DNA of 64,000 nucleotides from Sulfuracidifex tepidarius. GTDB taxonomy: Archaea > Thermoproteota > Thermoprotei_A > Sulfolobales > Sulfolobaceae. The translations under genes and the position numbers were made by a program. Below the pieces are notes generated by a model, which was given only the letters and a program-made list of their open reading frames with translations, ran no database searches and was not told where the DNA came from. Where the stretch lies: the NCBI RefSeq assembly GCF_008326425.1, contig NZ_AP018929.1, positions 2,122,875 through 2,186,874 of the forward strand. Reading direction: 5' to 3'. Numbering within the stretch: position 1 is the stretch's first letter; each line of letters begins with the position of its first letter. This document shows, piece after piece, positions 8,356 through 16,949 of the stretch.

Positions 8356-8982
8356 CTAGAAAGGCCATCTCGGCGGCCCGCTTATACCGTGGGAGACGTA
8401 AACTTTCTCCACCTTAAATTCCTTGACTTTCTCTATGCTCCTTCTCAACTGGTTTAAGTCCTCATAGATGGACGGTATCTTAAGGCCCTTCTTGTCTCCC
8501 TGTAACATATCGCCCACGATCAACGCCCTTTCGTCTTCCACATAGATCGATACCGAGTCCTCGGTATGTCCGGGTGTGAAAACTAACTGGATCCCGGGGA
8601 AGAGCTCTCCCTCATTGAGCTTCTCTACGTCGAAGACGGGACCGGACCTTCTGGTGAAGAACGGAGACCCGAGGGAAAACAACAGTTTTAGGGGAGCCGA
8701 ATGGAGGACTGGCTTCTTAGGAATTCCTTTCCTGAGGAAATCGATTCCCTTCTCGTGAATGAGGTTGTGGGGCATTTTCAGCTCACTCGCTCCACCAATG
8801 TGGTCCCCATGGGAGTGTGTGTATACTACTGTCTTAATCGACGAGGGACTCTTCCCGCTTTTCTCGAGGAACGAAATGATCTTCCTACCGCTACCAACTA
8901 CTCCCGAGTCCACCAAGAACACATTCCCCCTGGTCTCCACCAGAAAGGACTTAACGAACCGAAGGTTTAACTCAAGGATCAT
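8356..8982 (-). CDS. MBL-fold metallo-hydrolase
   Basis: A metallo-beta-lactamase-fold hydrolase of 209 residues. The metal motif THSHGDHIGG, the later VFTPGHTEDS and IVGDMLQGD supply the usual His/Asp ligands of a binuclear zinc site, and a final His is in KVYVSHG. The start is placed at ATG 8982 (MILELNLRFVKSFLVE), where homology to the family begins; the upstream extension is low-complexity and unlike the family. An A/T-rich box about 26-33 bases upstream suggests a leaderless transcript. The tail GPPRWPF after the last His looks short, but the core is complete. Substrate unknown: family members include glyoxalase II-like and lactonase-like enzymes. Confidence 0.85.
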   Translation of the reverse strand: MILELNLRFVKSFLVETRGNVFLVDSGVVGSGRKIISFLEKSGKSPSSIKTVVYTHSHGDHIGGASELKMPHNLIHEKGIDFLRKGIPKKPVLHSAPLKLLFSLGSPFFTRRSGPVFDVEKLNEGELFPGIQLVFTPGHTEDSVSIYVEDERALIVGDMLQGDKKGLKIPSIYEDLNQLRRSIEKVKEFKVEKVYVSHGISGPPRWPF

Positions 8983-9149
8983 ATAGTATAAAGAGGGAGG
9001 GAAGTTTATTATCTCTTCTTCTTGGGTACGGACACTCGCTGAATTGAAGGAGCTACCTGAATCCCTATGAGTTGATAATAATGTCAAGTCAAAGTGAAAT
9101 GAAGTGTTGTGGGTTAGGGAGCTTAGATATCTTGACAAGTTTTAATTTT

Positions 9150-9465
9150 ATAGGGGTTTAAGGTGGCGAAAATCTTCCTGCGGGTGGATAGCCCCCTTAT
9201 GTAAACTTTATTTCTATTTATTATTTATATGTCTAAATTTCCTCAGGCCTTGGATGTAAGAGTTGGATCACTATCCTCAGGACTGGGGGATCTTTCATTA
9301 TATAGAGAAAACCCTCCGTAACCTCCTACACGGGGCATTGCAGAACGGTCCCGTTCGGTAGAAAGCTGTAGGTGAGGGGGGATCGAGGTTCCTCTGAGAA
9401 GCAGGAAATCTCCATAGCGAGGTGTGGAAGCCCCGTCTGTAAGGGCGGGGTGAGTTCACTCCTTC
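9150..9465 (+). mobile_element. Mini-element (MITE) related to the TnpB element at 19.4-20.8 kb
   Basis: Both ends match the complete TnpB element further right but the gene between them is gone. The left end (about 9155-9205) carries GGATAGCCCCCTT and the preceding GGGGTTxAAGG, as upstream of tnpB at 20698-20765. The right end (about 9395-9462) carries GAAGCAGGAAA and AGCCCCGT(C/T)TGTAAGGGCGGGG, as at 19432-19465. The remainder (~315 bases) is non-coding and may retain the region that in TnpB elements produces the guide RNA. It could be mobilised by transposase in trans. Confidence 0.65.
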
Positions 9466-9498
9466 AGATAAACCCTATTATGAAAACCTTTTTTACAG

Positions 9499-9679
9499 TT
9501 ACACAGGGTTTCCTTCTTTTTGAACTTCACCTTTTCTCCATTCTAGATTGCTCTCCTCTCTCTCTTTGAAATAATTCTCCATTACTTCTTGTATGAGAGA
9601 GGAGGACATACCTCTCCTCTTAGCTTCTTCTTTTACCTTGTCCCTGAACTCGACAGGGACAAATAATTCAAATTTTACT
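9499..9679 (-). pseudogene. Ribbon-helix-helix-like small protein without a visible start codon
   Basis: Minus-strand frame of about 59 codons: KFELFVPVEFRDKVKEEAKRR, then GMSSSLIQEVMENYFKEREE and a charged tail, ending at TAA 9499-9501. The pattern (beta-strand, then two helices with MSSSLIQEVMENY) is that of CopG/RHH DNA-binding antitoxins. The codon before KFEL is GTA and an in-frame TAA lies just upstream, so the start seems lost by mutation. A TATA-like GATTTATAAT sits at about 9705-9715, at the right distance for a leaderless start near 9680. No toxin partner is visible beside it. Confidence 0.4.
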
Positions 9680-9886
9680 TATGATCTACTTTAACCGTAC
9701 GGTTATTATAAATCTAACTTAGGACGTACACGTAGCCCATTTTATAGTATATGTACTTCGTTAAGCCTAAGTAAGAATTAAGCTCAATTCCTCCTATGTC
9801 TAAGCTAATCTTTTCACATATTGAAAGAATTGGTGTAATATATTCTCAAGGAAAAGCATAGGACTGTCCTTGGGAACACTATAGGA

Positions 9887-10627
9887 TCAGTAAAAAAGGG
9901 TAGCGTAACCTCTCCTCAGTGCGGTTTTAGCTCCGGCCCTTGTAAGGAGAAGCGACGTTATACCCAAGATGATTGAGAGTGGGTAGAAAATGGGTATCAG
10001 AGCACCGCCTACTGCCATGATTAAACCACCAGTGGACATGCTTTCTACCTTGAATGTTGACCCTATGTCGTGAATCCCTATCCCTACCATGACGATCGAT
10101 GCACCGGTGAATATCTCTATGAATATCTCTATGACGCCTATGATTAACTCGCTCTGGCTAAGGGACAAAAAGTCGATTGGTGAGGGAAGAGCGAAGACCT
10201 CAAGCACGGGGTAAGCTATGATCGGTAGCACGAACACGATCAGCGTGGAGGCTATGGTCATGTATGAACCTACTGAGACCTTGTATACCCCTCTCACGCC
10301 GGAGAAGTTCACCAAACCCCTCTTCAACTGGATCAGGGAGACCACGGCCAAAGACGCTGAGGCTAACGCACCTATACCTACAACGTAGTTGAGAGTAGGG
10401 ATCAACCCCAAGGAAAAGAGGAAGAAAGGGACTAAGACACCTATAGAGAGAATGAGGGATATCAATGCAAGAGAGGAAAACCTCAATAGCTCCCTAAAGC
10501 CTACGGTTTCTCTATGCCCAAAGGGAACGGTGATGAAGCTCCTAACGAAATAGAGCGGAGTACCACAGAACTTGCATTGAGGTAAACTGTCCTCGTTTAT
10601 TCCTCCGCAGACCGGACACCTTTTCAT
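9887..10627 (-). CDS. DUF973-family membrane protein with N-terminal zinc ribbon
   Basis: The first 25 residues form a zinc ribbon (CPVCGGINEDSLPQCKFCG), and the rest has about five or six hydrophobic segments (residues ~48-75, 80-105, 122-148, 160-185, 205-235). This combination is seen in the DUF973 family of Sulfolobales, whose role is unknown. Length (246) is in the family range. ATG 10627 begins MKRCPVCGG, so the start is secure. The gene is monocistronic. The zinc ribbon is predicted cytoplasmic with the remainder embedded in the membrane; the family tie is from memory of the pattern. Confidence 0.7.
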   Translation of the reverse strand: MKRCPVCGGINEDSLPQCKFCGTPLYFVRSFITVPFGHRETVGFRELLRFSSLALISLILSIGVLVPFFLFSLGLIPTLNYVVGIGALASASLAVVSLIQLKRGLVNFSGVRGVYKVSVGSYMTIASTLIVFVLPIIAYPVLEVFALPSPIDFLSLSQSELIIGVIEIFIEIFTGASIVMVGIGIHDIGSTFKVESMSTGGLIMAVGGALIPIFYPLSIILGITSLLLTRAGAKTALRRGYATLFY

Positions 10628-10883
10628 TGCCTATATATTTCATTGCCATGAAAAAGGTTTTTCCGTCTCTTTCTCTCTTTCAGTGGATTCTTGAGTATAC
10701 TGCGCAAACTCATTTTCCCCATGTCTAGATTTTTATAAAGATAGATTAAAGTTTTCTATCGCCTTTCATACCTATTACAAAAAGTTGAAAGTCTCATGCC
10801 GGGATATTTACAGACACGACCAACGGCAGTTTAGAAGGAGAGGAATATAGACGCTTTTTAATTAAGCTTACTCAAAAATCTCC

Positions 10884-11975
10884 ATGAAATGTTTAGATTC
10901 AGCTAACTTTAGCACAGTCAACCTTAACATGAAGTTCATTTACGATGAACAACCGAACCTCTCAGGATGTGGAGTGATCAGAGTCAATGACGAGGAAGAA
11001 ATAGATCAAGTGGTCAAGGAATGCGTGAAGGAAAAGGTCCCCATCATACCTTTAGGTAGCGGAACCACGAACTTCGGGCAACTCATTCCTAACAAGCCGT
11101 CCCTTTTCGTAGATTTGAGCCAATTCAACGGGGTAATAGATGAAGACACTACCAGCGTAAAAGTGAGGTCAGGTACTAAAGTCATCGACATTTTAAACCG
11201 CCTCAGGAGGGAAGGAAAGACGTTGCCGGTATATCCAAGCAGTTTCGCGATCTCCACAATAGGAGGCTTCATAGAGGGCGGGAGCGGAGGGCCAGGGTCC
11301 TTTAAGTATGGGACACACTTCAGAGTTCTTACTAGAGAAATGGATCTGATCGCCTATGAGGACTTGAAGCTCTCAGGTAAGGAAATACTTGGAGTAACTC
11401 ATGCGTGGGGAACAACTGGAGTTCTGAAGGAGGCCACCCTTAACATAGTTGATGACCAAGACTATGAAATGCAGTACGTCCCTTTCTCTGACCTAGAGTC
11501 CCTGAGGAAGGAGATCGAGGTCTTGTTCGACCAGAAAGACCGTGTAAACTTAGTGAGCGTTTACAATAAGGAAGGGTTCACCTCTATCTTCGGAGAGCAG
11601 GAAGAGAAGGAATGGATACTGGTGGTTTCGTCTTCGAAGAGCATCGGGAGTAATCTAAAAACCGACGAGAAGTTAAGCTTCGCTACGACCGTCAGGCCTA
11701 ACTCTAAGTGGTTCGGAGCCAAACTGAGTTTGAAAGAAATTAACGTTATGAAGGAAGTAAAGAGAGGTGTAATACACGGTGAAGTGATGAATCACTTTGG
11801 AGAACCTGTTATATTCATGGACGTTTTCACTAGGGAAAACCTGAAAATGAGGGAGAACAAATTCAACACCGTGAAGGAGAGGTTGCTGGGACTGGACAAG
11901 GAAGTGTTGAACGAAGTGATGGAGCTGAAGAGAAGGGTCGACCCCTGGGACATATTCAACCCCGGTAAGCTGTGA
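10884..11975 (+). CDS. FAD-linked oxidase (GlcD/FAD_binding_4 family)
   Basis: A 363-residue protein of the vanillyl-alcohol-oxidase/GlcD fold. The N-terminal half has the FAD-binding PIIPLGSGTTNFG and the STIGGFIEGGSGGPGSFKYG loop. The C-terminus ends in VDPWDIFNPGKL, the usual end of these flavoproteins. Such enzymes oxidise 2-hydroxy acids (lactate, glycolate) or alcohols and pass electrons to an acceptor. It is shorter than glycolate oxidase GlcD (~460) and more diverged from the next two genes than they are from each other. It is convergent with them. The first ATG (10884) is used; an ATG at 10929 is an alternative. Substrate cannot be assigned. Confidence 0.85.
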   Translation: MKCLDSANFSTVNLNMKFIYDEQPNLSGCGVIRVNDEEEIDQVVKECVKEKVPIIPLGSGTTNFGQLIPNKPSLFVDLSQFNGVIDEDTTSVKVRSGTKVIDILNRLRREGKTLPVYPSSFAISTIGGFIEGGSGGPGSFKYGTHFRVLTREMDLIAYEDLKLSGKEILGVTHAWGTTGVLKEATLNIVDDQDYEMQYVPFSDLESLRKEIEVLFDQKDRVNLVSVYNKEGFTSIFGEQEEKEWILVVSSSKSIGSNLKTDEKLSFATTVRPNSKWFGAKLSLKEINVMKEVKRGVIHGEVMNHFGEPVIFMDVFTRENLKMRENKFNTVKERLLGLDKEVLNEVMELKRRVDPWDIFNPGKL

Positions 11976-12120
11976 TTCTAGTCCCTTGAGGGAGGAAAGT
12001 GGGGAAAGTGCATTTTTTAAAAAACAAACTTTAAATTTAATTGTTATTATATACAAAAGTTGAAAAGGGGATAAGAAGAGCAGAAAGGCAATGATGAAAT
12101 TTTAGTATACAAAAAGGATT

Positions 12121-13335
12121 CTAAAAAGATAATTTCCCCGGGTTGAACAAGTCCTCCTTATCGTAAGCTTTCTTATACGTGATTATTTTCTGGAGGTGGT
12201 CTCTGTCGAGCCTACCGTTTATCTTCACGTCGTGAAGGTCGAAGTTGCGCCCAGGGAAGGAATACATTACCTTCTTAACCGCATTGAAAGAGCTCGAGTC
12301 AGTCGTTATCAGAAAAGGATGCGCTATCCCTCCCCTCAGGAACTCAACCTGAACTGTAGACATGGACGACACATTAACGAGGAGTTCATGTAAGTTCTCC
12401 ACTTGAATGTCCCTGGTCAGGTAAAACACTTGTCCAAGCCGCCTCCAGAAGAACCATATTATCCCTCCAAAGAAGAGGTCTCTCCTTTCCCACAGCCTAC
12501 CTTCATCGTGGACAACCTGAGCTTTCTTTGGGACTTCCAATGTTTCCCCTTCAGGAAGGGAAATTATTACAAACCAACCGCTCGACGCAACTCCGGTCTC
12601 TCCCTCCATCGAGGTGGAAGCCCTAGGTGACCTCAACGTCATGTGATATATAGGGTAATACTCGTCATATGCGTCCAAAGAGAACTTCACTGCATCATCA
12701 ATTGACTCGAACTTGAGGGTTACCGGGACGTCATTGGCCCACTCTTTCTTGAGTAACGAGATCTCCGTTACTATTCCCGTGGTGCCCTCAGCGTGGGCAG
12801 CTACCTTCACGTCGTCTGCAGTGAGGCTCACCACCTTCCCCTTAGGATTTACCATCCTTACACTCTCAGCTTGCCACCATACTCTGTTGTACCTGAACGC
12901 TCCTATTCCCCCGCACCCTCCCTCGAAGTTCCCCCCGATAGTGACGCCGTCCCTGAAAGTGGAAGGGTAAATCCTAGCGTTGAACGTCATCCCCTCATCG
13001 AAGTATTTCACCCCAGGCTGTGTCATGAACCTCTTTTCATCCTCGTGGTGGTATGTCATCCCTCCCATGTCAAGTATTATCCCTCCTTTCATTGGGATGA
13101 CTCCCCCTATGTTGTTCCTTCCTGCTCCCCTGGGGACCAAGGGGACGTGTTCCTCTAGTGCTACTTCTACTACCTTGACCACGTCTTCCTCGCTCTTGGG
13201 GAACGCGACTAGGTCTGCCTTCCCTGACAGGTGGGATAGTTCGGGCGACATTCTTGTAAGGTCACTCGACTTCTCAGCCACTACCTCAGGGTCGGTGGAG
13301 AAGCTCACTCCAGTCTTCATCAGTTTTTTCAGCAA
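12121..13335 (-). CDS. FAD-linked oxidase (GlcD-like), paralogue B
   Basis: A GlcD-like flavoprotein of about 400 residues with PLVPRGAGRNNIGG, a GGNFEGGCGGIGAFRYN loop and the closing KAYDKEDLFNPGKL. It lies 9 bases downstream of paralogue C, so the two are probably one operon. Two tracts are base-for-base identical to paralogue C (13121-13240 and 12763-12813) while the rest is clearly diverged, pointing to gene conversion. The first possible start is TTG 13335 after AGGTAAGG; ATG 13320 is an alternative. The pair may form a heteromeric oxidase or handle related 2-hydroxy acids. The ThDP decarboxylase divergent from this pair would suit a hydroxy-acid to keto-acid to aldehyde route (inference). 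Confidence 0.85.
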   Translation of the reverse strand: MLKKLMKTGVSFSTDPEVVAEKSSDLTRMSPELSHLSGKADLVAFPKSEEDVVKVVEVALEEHVPLVPRGAGRNNIGGVIPMKGGIILDMGGMTYHHEDEKRFMTQPGVKYFDEGMTFNARIYPSTFRDGVTIGGNFEGGCGGIGAFRYNRVWWQAESVRMVNPKGKVVSLTADDVKVAAHAEGTTGIVTEISLLKKEWANDVPVTLKFESIDDAVKFSLDAYDEYYPIYHMTLRSPRASTSMEGETGVASSGWFVIISLPEGETLEVPKKAQVVHDEGRLWERRDLFFGGIIWFFWRRLGQVFYLTRDIQVENLHELLVNVSSMSTVQVEFLRGGIAHPFLITTDSSSFNAVKKVMYSFPGRNFDLHDVKINGRLDRDHLQKIITYKKAYDKEDLFNPGKLSF

Positions 13336-13344
13336 CGTCCTTAC

Positions 13345-14532
13345 CTAAATCCCTACTTTCCCCGGGTTGAACAAGTCCTCCTTATCGTAAGCTTTCTTGT
13401 AAGTTTTTATCCTGTGGAGGTGGTTCCTTGGAAGTCTGCCATCTATTCTTATGTCATGTAAGTTGAAAGTCGATGTGCCCATTATTTTCTCTATTACTAG
13501 AAATGACTCGACGTCTTCGGTCAGGAAGTACGTGTGAGCCTTTCCGTCACTGGCGAATTCAGACTCCACTATGGGTTTAGCCGATTTCACGCTCTCGATT
13601 GCCGAGGTCATGTCCTCTATCGGAATGTGGTATTGACTGTAATAGACGTTCTTTCTCATCGCGTGCATGTTAACGTATACCGCGGCAAAGAACATGTTTC
13701 GCTTGCTCCAAAGAGGGCTTCCGTCCATTCCGTCAAAATAAACTGTGGAATCCTTGGGGTAAACGACCAAGAGTTCCCACTTCCCGGTGTAATACCCAAC
13801 AGACTTCTCGGTAGCCTTGCCCATCTCGGGAGACCTCAGGGTCATGTGGTATAGGGGGACCTCGTCATCGTATATCTTCTCTATGAACTTAGACGCGTCC
13901 TGAAGAGAATCGAAGAGGATTATCTTGGACTGGTCCTCTTCATCCCTGGTCAAGATCTTTAGCTCCGTTACTATTCCCGTGGTGCCCTCAGCGTGGGCAG
14001 CTACCTTCACGTCTCCTCCCCTGAGGGTGACCAGTTTTCCCTTAGGGTTGACCATCCTTATCTCTGTGACTTGGTCCCAGTTAGGTCCGTATTGGTAAGA
14101 CCCTATACCCCAGGAACCGCCACAGAAGTACCCTCCGACGCTTGTCTTAGACCATATCGTAGGATATACCCTTGCCCTGAAGGAGAAAGGTGCTCCCGCT
14201 TGGGCCCTCACCGTGTCTTCATCTGAGATGACTTCCTTCATCAATGACATGTCTATGAGTATCCCTCCCTTGAGCGGGACTGCTCCTCCCACAGTACCGT
14301 AACCTGCTCCCCTGGGGACCAAGGGGACGTGTTCCTCTAGTGCTACTTCTACTACCTTGACCACGTCTTCCTCGCTCTTGGGGAACGCGACTAGGTCTGC
14401 CTTCCCTGACAGGTGGGATAGTCTGGGAGAGACGAAGCTCCAGTCCTTTGATTTCTCGTTCACCAAAACACTGTCATCAGTTACGTTCACTCCTTCTTTT
14501 CTTAACCTCTCCATTACAAAAGTCGTATCCAT
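13345..14532 (-). CDS. FAD-linked oxidase (GlcD-like), paralogue C
   Basis: 395 residues of the same family and architecture as paralogue B: LSHLSGKADLVAFPKSEED, PLVPRGAGYGTVGG, GGYFCGGSWGIGSYQYG and a C-terminal KAYDKEDLFNPGKV. It is the first gene of the two-gene operon, with ATG 14532 about 12 bases after GGGGAG. The glycine-rich loop contains a Cys (YFCGG), as does paralogue B in a shifted position (GGCGG); whether FAD is covalently attached cannot be told. Two tracts identical to paralogue B (14303-14422, 13963-14013) indicate recent sequence exchange. Confidence 0.85.
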   Translation of the reverse strand: MDTTFVMERLRKEGVNVTDDSVLVNEKSKDWSFVSPRLSHLSGKADLVAFPKSEEDVVKVVEVALEEHVPLVPRGAGYGTVGGAVPLKGGILIDMSLMKEVISDEDTVRAQAGAPFSFRARVYPTIWSKTSVGGYFCGGSWGIGSYQYGPNWDQVTEIRMVNPKGKLVTLRGGDVKVAAHAEGTTGIVTELKILTRDEEDQSKIILFDSLQDASKFIEKIYDDEVPLYHMTLRSPEMGKATEKSVGYYTGKWELLVVYPKDSTVYFDGMDGSPLWSKRNMFFAAVYVNMHAMRKNVYYSQYHIPIEDMTSAIESVKSAKPIVESEFASDGKAHTYFLTEDVESFLVIEKIMGTSTFNLHDIRIDGRLPRNHLHRIKTYKKAYDKEDLFNPGKVGI

Positions 14533-15103
14533 TTTTTATCCAACTCCCCTTTTATTCTAGAAGATTAAAAAGTATATAGGAGAAAGATTAAAAATTATTC
14601 TTTTATCATGTCATATTCATGAAAATAATTTACTCTGAACGGAAGATAGATTTCGTAAAAAATGAAAAGGAAAGGCTCACACAGTAAAAACAAAAGTTCA
14701 TTTCTAGGACTGGGTAAAGCACCCTAGATTAATAATTTTTTCACGATAGACGAAATGTCCATGTAAAGTTGAAGAATCGCAACCATGAGAGTTGATTAGT
14801 TTAGTGTTCATTGATGGAAACCATTCACGGCCATGCAAATTTAGTTTACTTAAGGAAATGTAAAAAATATTTATTTATAAATGCTTTTGCATCAGCAAGG
14901 AATGGGTTCACGATCGATAGTTCAGTTCGCTATGTATCAATCTTATTCATGAAATACAGTTTGTGATAGGGATCTGAATAGCCAAGATGGGTCTCTCATT
15001 TTGACATGAAAAATGCGAAACCTTCTCTTTCACCCTTGATGGACTCAATTTATCTTTCTAGTTTCCTTTATTTTATAGGATCTTAGTTGAAGCAACCAAT
15101 TTA
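14533..15103. other. Long intergenic region, no gene recognised
   Basis: About 570 A/T-rich bases between the divergent flavin-oxidase operon and the ThDP decarboxylase gene. I see no conserved frame, RNA gene or repeat. It must hold the promoters of both transcription units, and its length leaves room for regulator sites that I cannot identify. Confidence 0.5.
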
Positions 15104-15114
15104 TTTTTTATACC
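15104..15114 (+). promoter_or_regulatory. TATA-like box of ThDP decarboxylase gene
   Basis: TTTTTTATACC ends 18 bases before ATG 15133, with its centre about 25 bases upstream. This is the spacing of a leaderless archaeal transcript, and it supports ATG 15133 over the GTG at 15124. Confidence 0.55.
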
Positions 15115-15132
15115 TTCATTGAAGTGTTACTT

Positions 15133-16611
15133 ATGCTCGGGGAAAAAGTTTACAAATTCTTGAGCCTCCTTTCTGACAGGATATATGGAAACCCAGGTAC
15201 TACCGAACTATCTTTTTTAAGGGAGAAACCGGACGAGTTCAAGTACTTCCTAGCCCTTCAGGACGGCATTGCGGTGGGGATGGCTGAGGGTTACTATCTG
15301 AAGGAAGACAGGTTAGGCATAGTGAACCTTCATGCTTCCCCCGGGTTGTCTAATGCAATGGGGTTCATTAACACCGCGAGGGCGGACAGGGTTCCCTTAC
15401 TCATCATAACTGGACAACAGACCTCAGATTACCTGATCGATGAGCCAAGACTCTACGGAGATTTGACCTCCATGGCTAGGCCTTTCGTGAAGGCGTCGTT
15501 TGAGGCCAGGCGGGAAGAAGAGGTCCTAAGATACCTAGAGAGGGCTTCGAAGATCTCCCTGACTCCACCTTACGGGCCAACCATGGTTTCTATCCCTGAA
15601 GACCTACAGAGGAAGGAATACGAGGCAGAGCCGAAGTTCTCTCATGTCGTAGACGTCTGTTGTGGGGAAGAGGTCGTTAAACAAGTCATGAAAAGGTTCA
15701 ACTCATGTAAGAAGGTCGCAGTCGTAGCAGGTTACGAGATAGATGTGACTAATGCTCACGACGAGCTGAACGAGTTCGTGACACGCGCTAACGTCCCCGT
15801 TTTCGCCGAACCTTTCGCGTCCAGATCACCATTCGACGGGAATCAGTCCTTCTTCATGGGAGACTTACCTAGGAGAAGCAGTGAGATAAACAAGGTGTTA
15901 GGAGACTTCTCCCTGATCTTGATCGTAGGAGGGAGCGTGAACAACGTCCTCTTCCCCGACGATTCGTCACTCAGAGACAAGGAGGTAATACAAGTGACCA
16001 TGGACTGGGAGGAGGCTAGCAAGAGACCTTGGGAAACTGTCGTGTGTAACCCGAAACACTTCTTGAAGATGGCTAAGGGAATGGTATCCACACACGAGAT
16101 TGTTCCTAGAAGGGTGGAAACCAAGCAGACACCTGCAGACAAGATATTCCTTGAGCTGAGTAAGTACTCGGAGAAGTACGCTATCTTCGACGAGGTCCCT
16201 TCTTATAGGGAGTCACTGAGGAAAGCGTTAAGCTACAGGAGGAGGTCCTTCTTCGCTAATAGGGCCGGTTTCATAGGGTGGGCAATCCCAGCCTCATTCG
16301 GATATGCATCAGCGGGAGGTAAGTCCCTTGCCGTAGTCGGAGACGGGAGTTTCAACTACAGTTTCCAAGCCTTGTGGAGCGCGCAGAAGTACGGGGGCGT
16401 GATGAAAGTCCTCGTGGTGAACAACCAAGGTTATAACTCGTTAAGGGGGTGGTCTAACATGAACTCTGACGTTCTCTCCCCCGAGACTTCCCCTTGGAAG
16501 TTGGCTTCCAGCTACGGTTTCGAATCCAAAGAGTTCGACGATTACAGGAGAGGGATAGAGTGGCTCATGTCAGACGAGGCACAGAAGATGGTGGAGATAA
16601 GAGTTCAGTAA
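15133..16611 (+). CDS. ThDP-dependent 2-oxoacid decarboxylase (benzoylformate-decarboxylase-like)
   Basis: The 492-residue protein follows benzoylformate decarboxylase along its length: [10 protein letters not shown] near the N-terminus, [32 protein letters not shown], a central domain, then the ThDP-binding [16 protein letters not shown]...NN. His67 matches the catalytic His70 of the Pseudomonas enzyme. Two active-site positions differ: the cofactor-activating Glu47 is Asp (D44) and Ser26 is Thr (T23). The enzyme would decarboxylate a 2-oxoacid to an aldehyde. Next to three GlcD-like oxidases it could complete a 2-hydroxy acid to 2-oxoacid to aldehyde sequence, as in mandelate breakdown. Alternatively it could act on 2-ketoarginine, as the ThDP enzyme AruI does, given the guanidino theme. 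Both roles are inference. Confidence 0.8.
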   Translation: MLGEKVYKFLSLLSDRIYGNPGTTELSFLREKPDEFKYFLALQDGIAVGMAEGYYLKEDRLGIVNLHASPGLSNAMGFINTARADRVPLLIITGQQTSDYLIDEPRLYGDLTSMARPFVKASFEARREEEVLRYLERASKISLTPPYGPTMVSIPEDLQRKEYEAEPKFSHVVDVCCGEEVVKQVMKRFNSCKKVAVVAGYEIDVTNAHDELNEFVTRANVPVFAEPFASRSPFDGNQSFFMGDLPRRSSEINKVLGDFSLILIVGGSVNNVLFPDDSSLRDKEVIQVTMDWEEASKRPWETVVCNPKHFLKMAKGMVSTHEIVPRRVETKQTPADKIFLELSKYSEKYAIFDEVPSYRESLRKALSYRRRSFFANRAGFIGWAIPASFGYASAGGKSLAVVGDGSFNYSFQALWSAQKYGGVMKVLVVNNQGYNSLRGWSNMNSDVLSPETSPWKLASSYGFESKEFDDYRRGIEWLMSDEAQKMVEIRVQ

Positions 16612-16880
16612 ACTATCTTGCCCTTACGGGGTCTCTCGTGTTAAATGATGAATAAGTCGACAAGATATCAAACGGTCTAAAAATCGTCCCGAGAGGACGA
16701 AAACGAGATACTGAAGTACACCATGTGAACGTAAGAGAAATACCTCCATCAGGATCCGCCATTGTGTATACTTCTTCATTTGAGTATGCGAGTTTTCCCT
16801 TTTTAGACTTTCCCTTGTGATCCCCTCTCTAACGTTTTCGAGTTAGGTTCTATTCCTTTCCTCAAGCCTCTTGTGAAAAA
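16612..16880. other. Intergenic region before carboxypeptidase gene
   Basis: No gene seen. The stretch contains short G/C-rich segments (16675-16720) of no recognised identity and leads into the tandem repeat at 16881-16922. Confidence 0.4.
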
Positions 16881-16922
16881 CAGTGAAATCAAATAGTTAT
16901 ACAGTGAAATCAAATAGTTATA
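16881..16922 (+). promoter_or_regulatory. Perfect 21-bp tandem repeat carrying the TATA region of the M20 peptidase gene
   Basis: CAGTGAAATCAAATAGTTATA occurs twice without a gap (16881-16901 and 16902-16922); the second copy runs into TAAAGAG. ATG 16950 follows 27 bases later, so the A/T-rich TAGTTATAAAG at the end of copy 2 is the likely TATA box. The duplication places a second promoter-like copy exactly 21 bases upstream. Confidence 0.6.
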
Positions 16923-16949
16923 AAGAGTAAAGGCTCTCTATACTTACCT

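Noticed and set aside
8983-9138. Longer MBL-hydrolase with 52 extra N-terminal residues
   Set aside because: The extension is Ser/Thr-rich without family similarity, while ATG 8982 has a promoter at leaderless spacing.
15133-16611. Firm assignment as acetolactate synthase or AruI
   Set aside because: The best motif match is benzoylformate decarboxylase; the substrate cannot be set from sequence alone.
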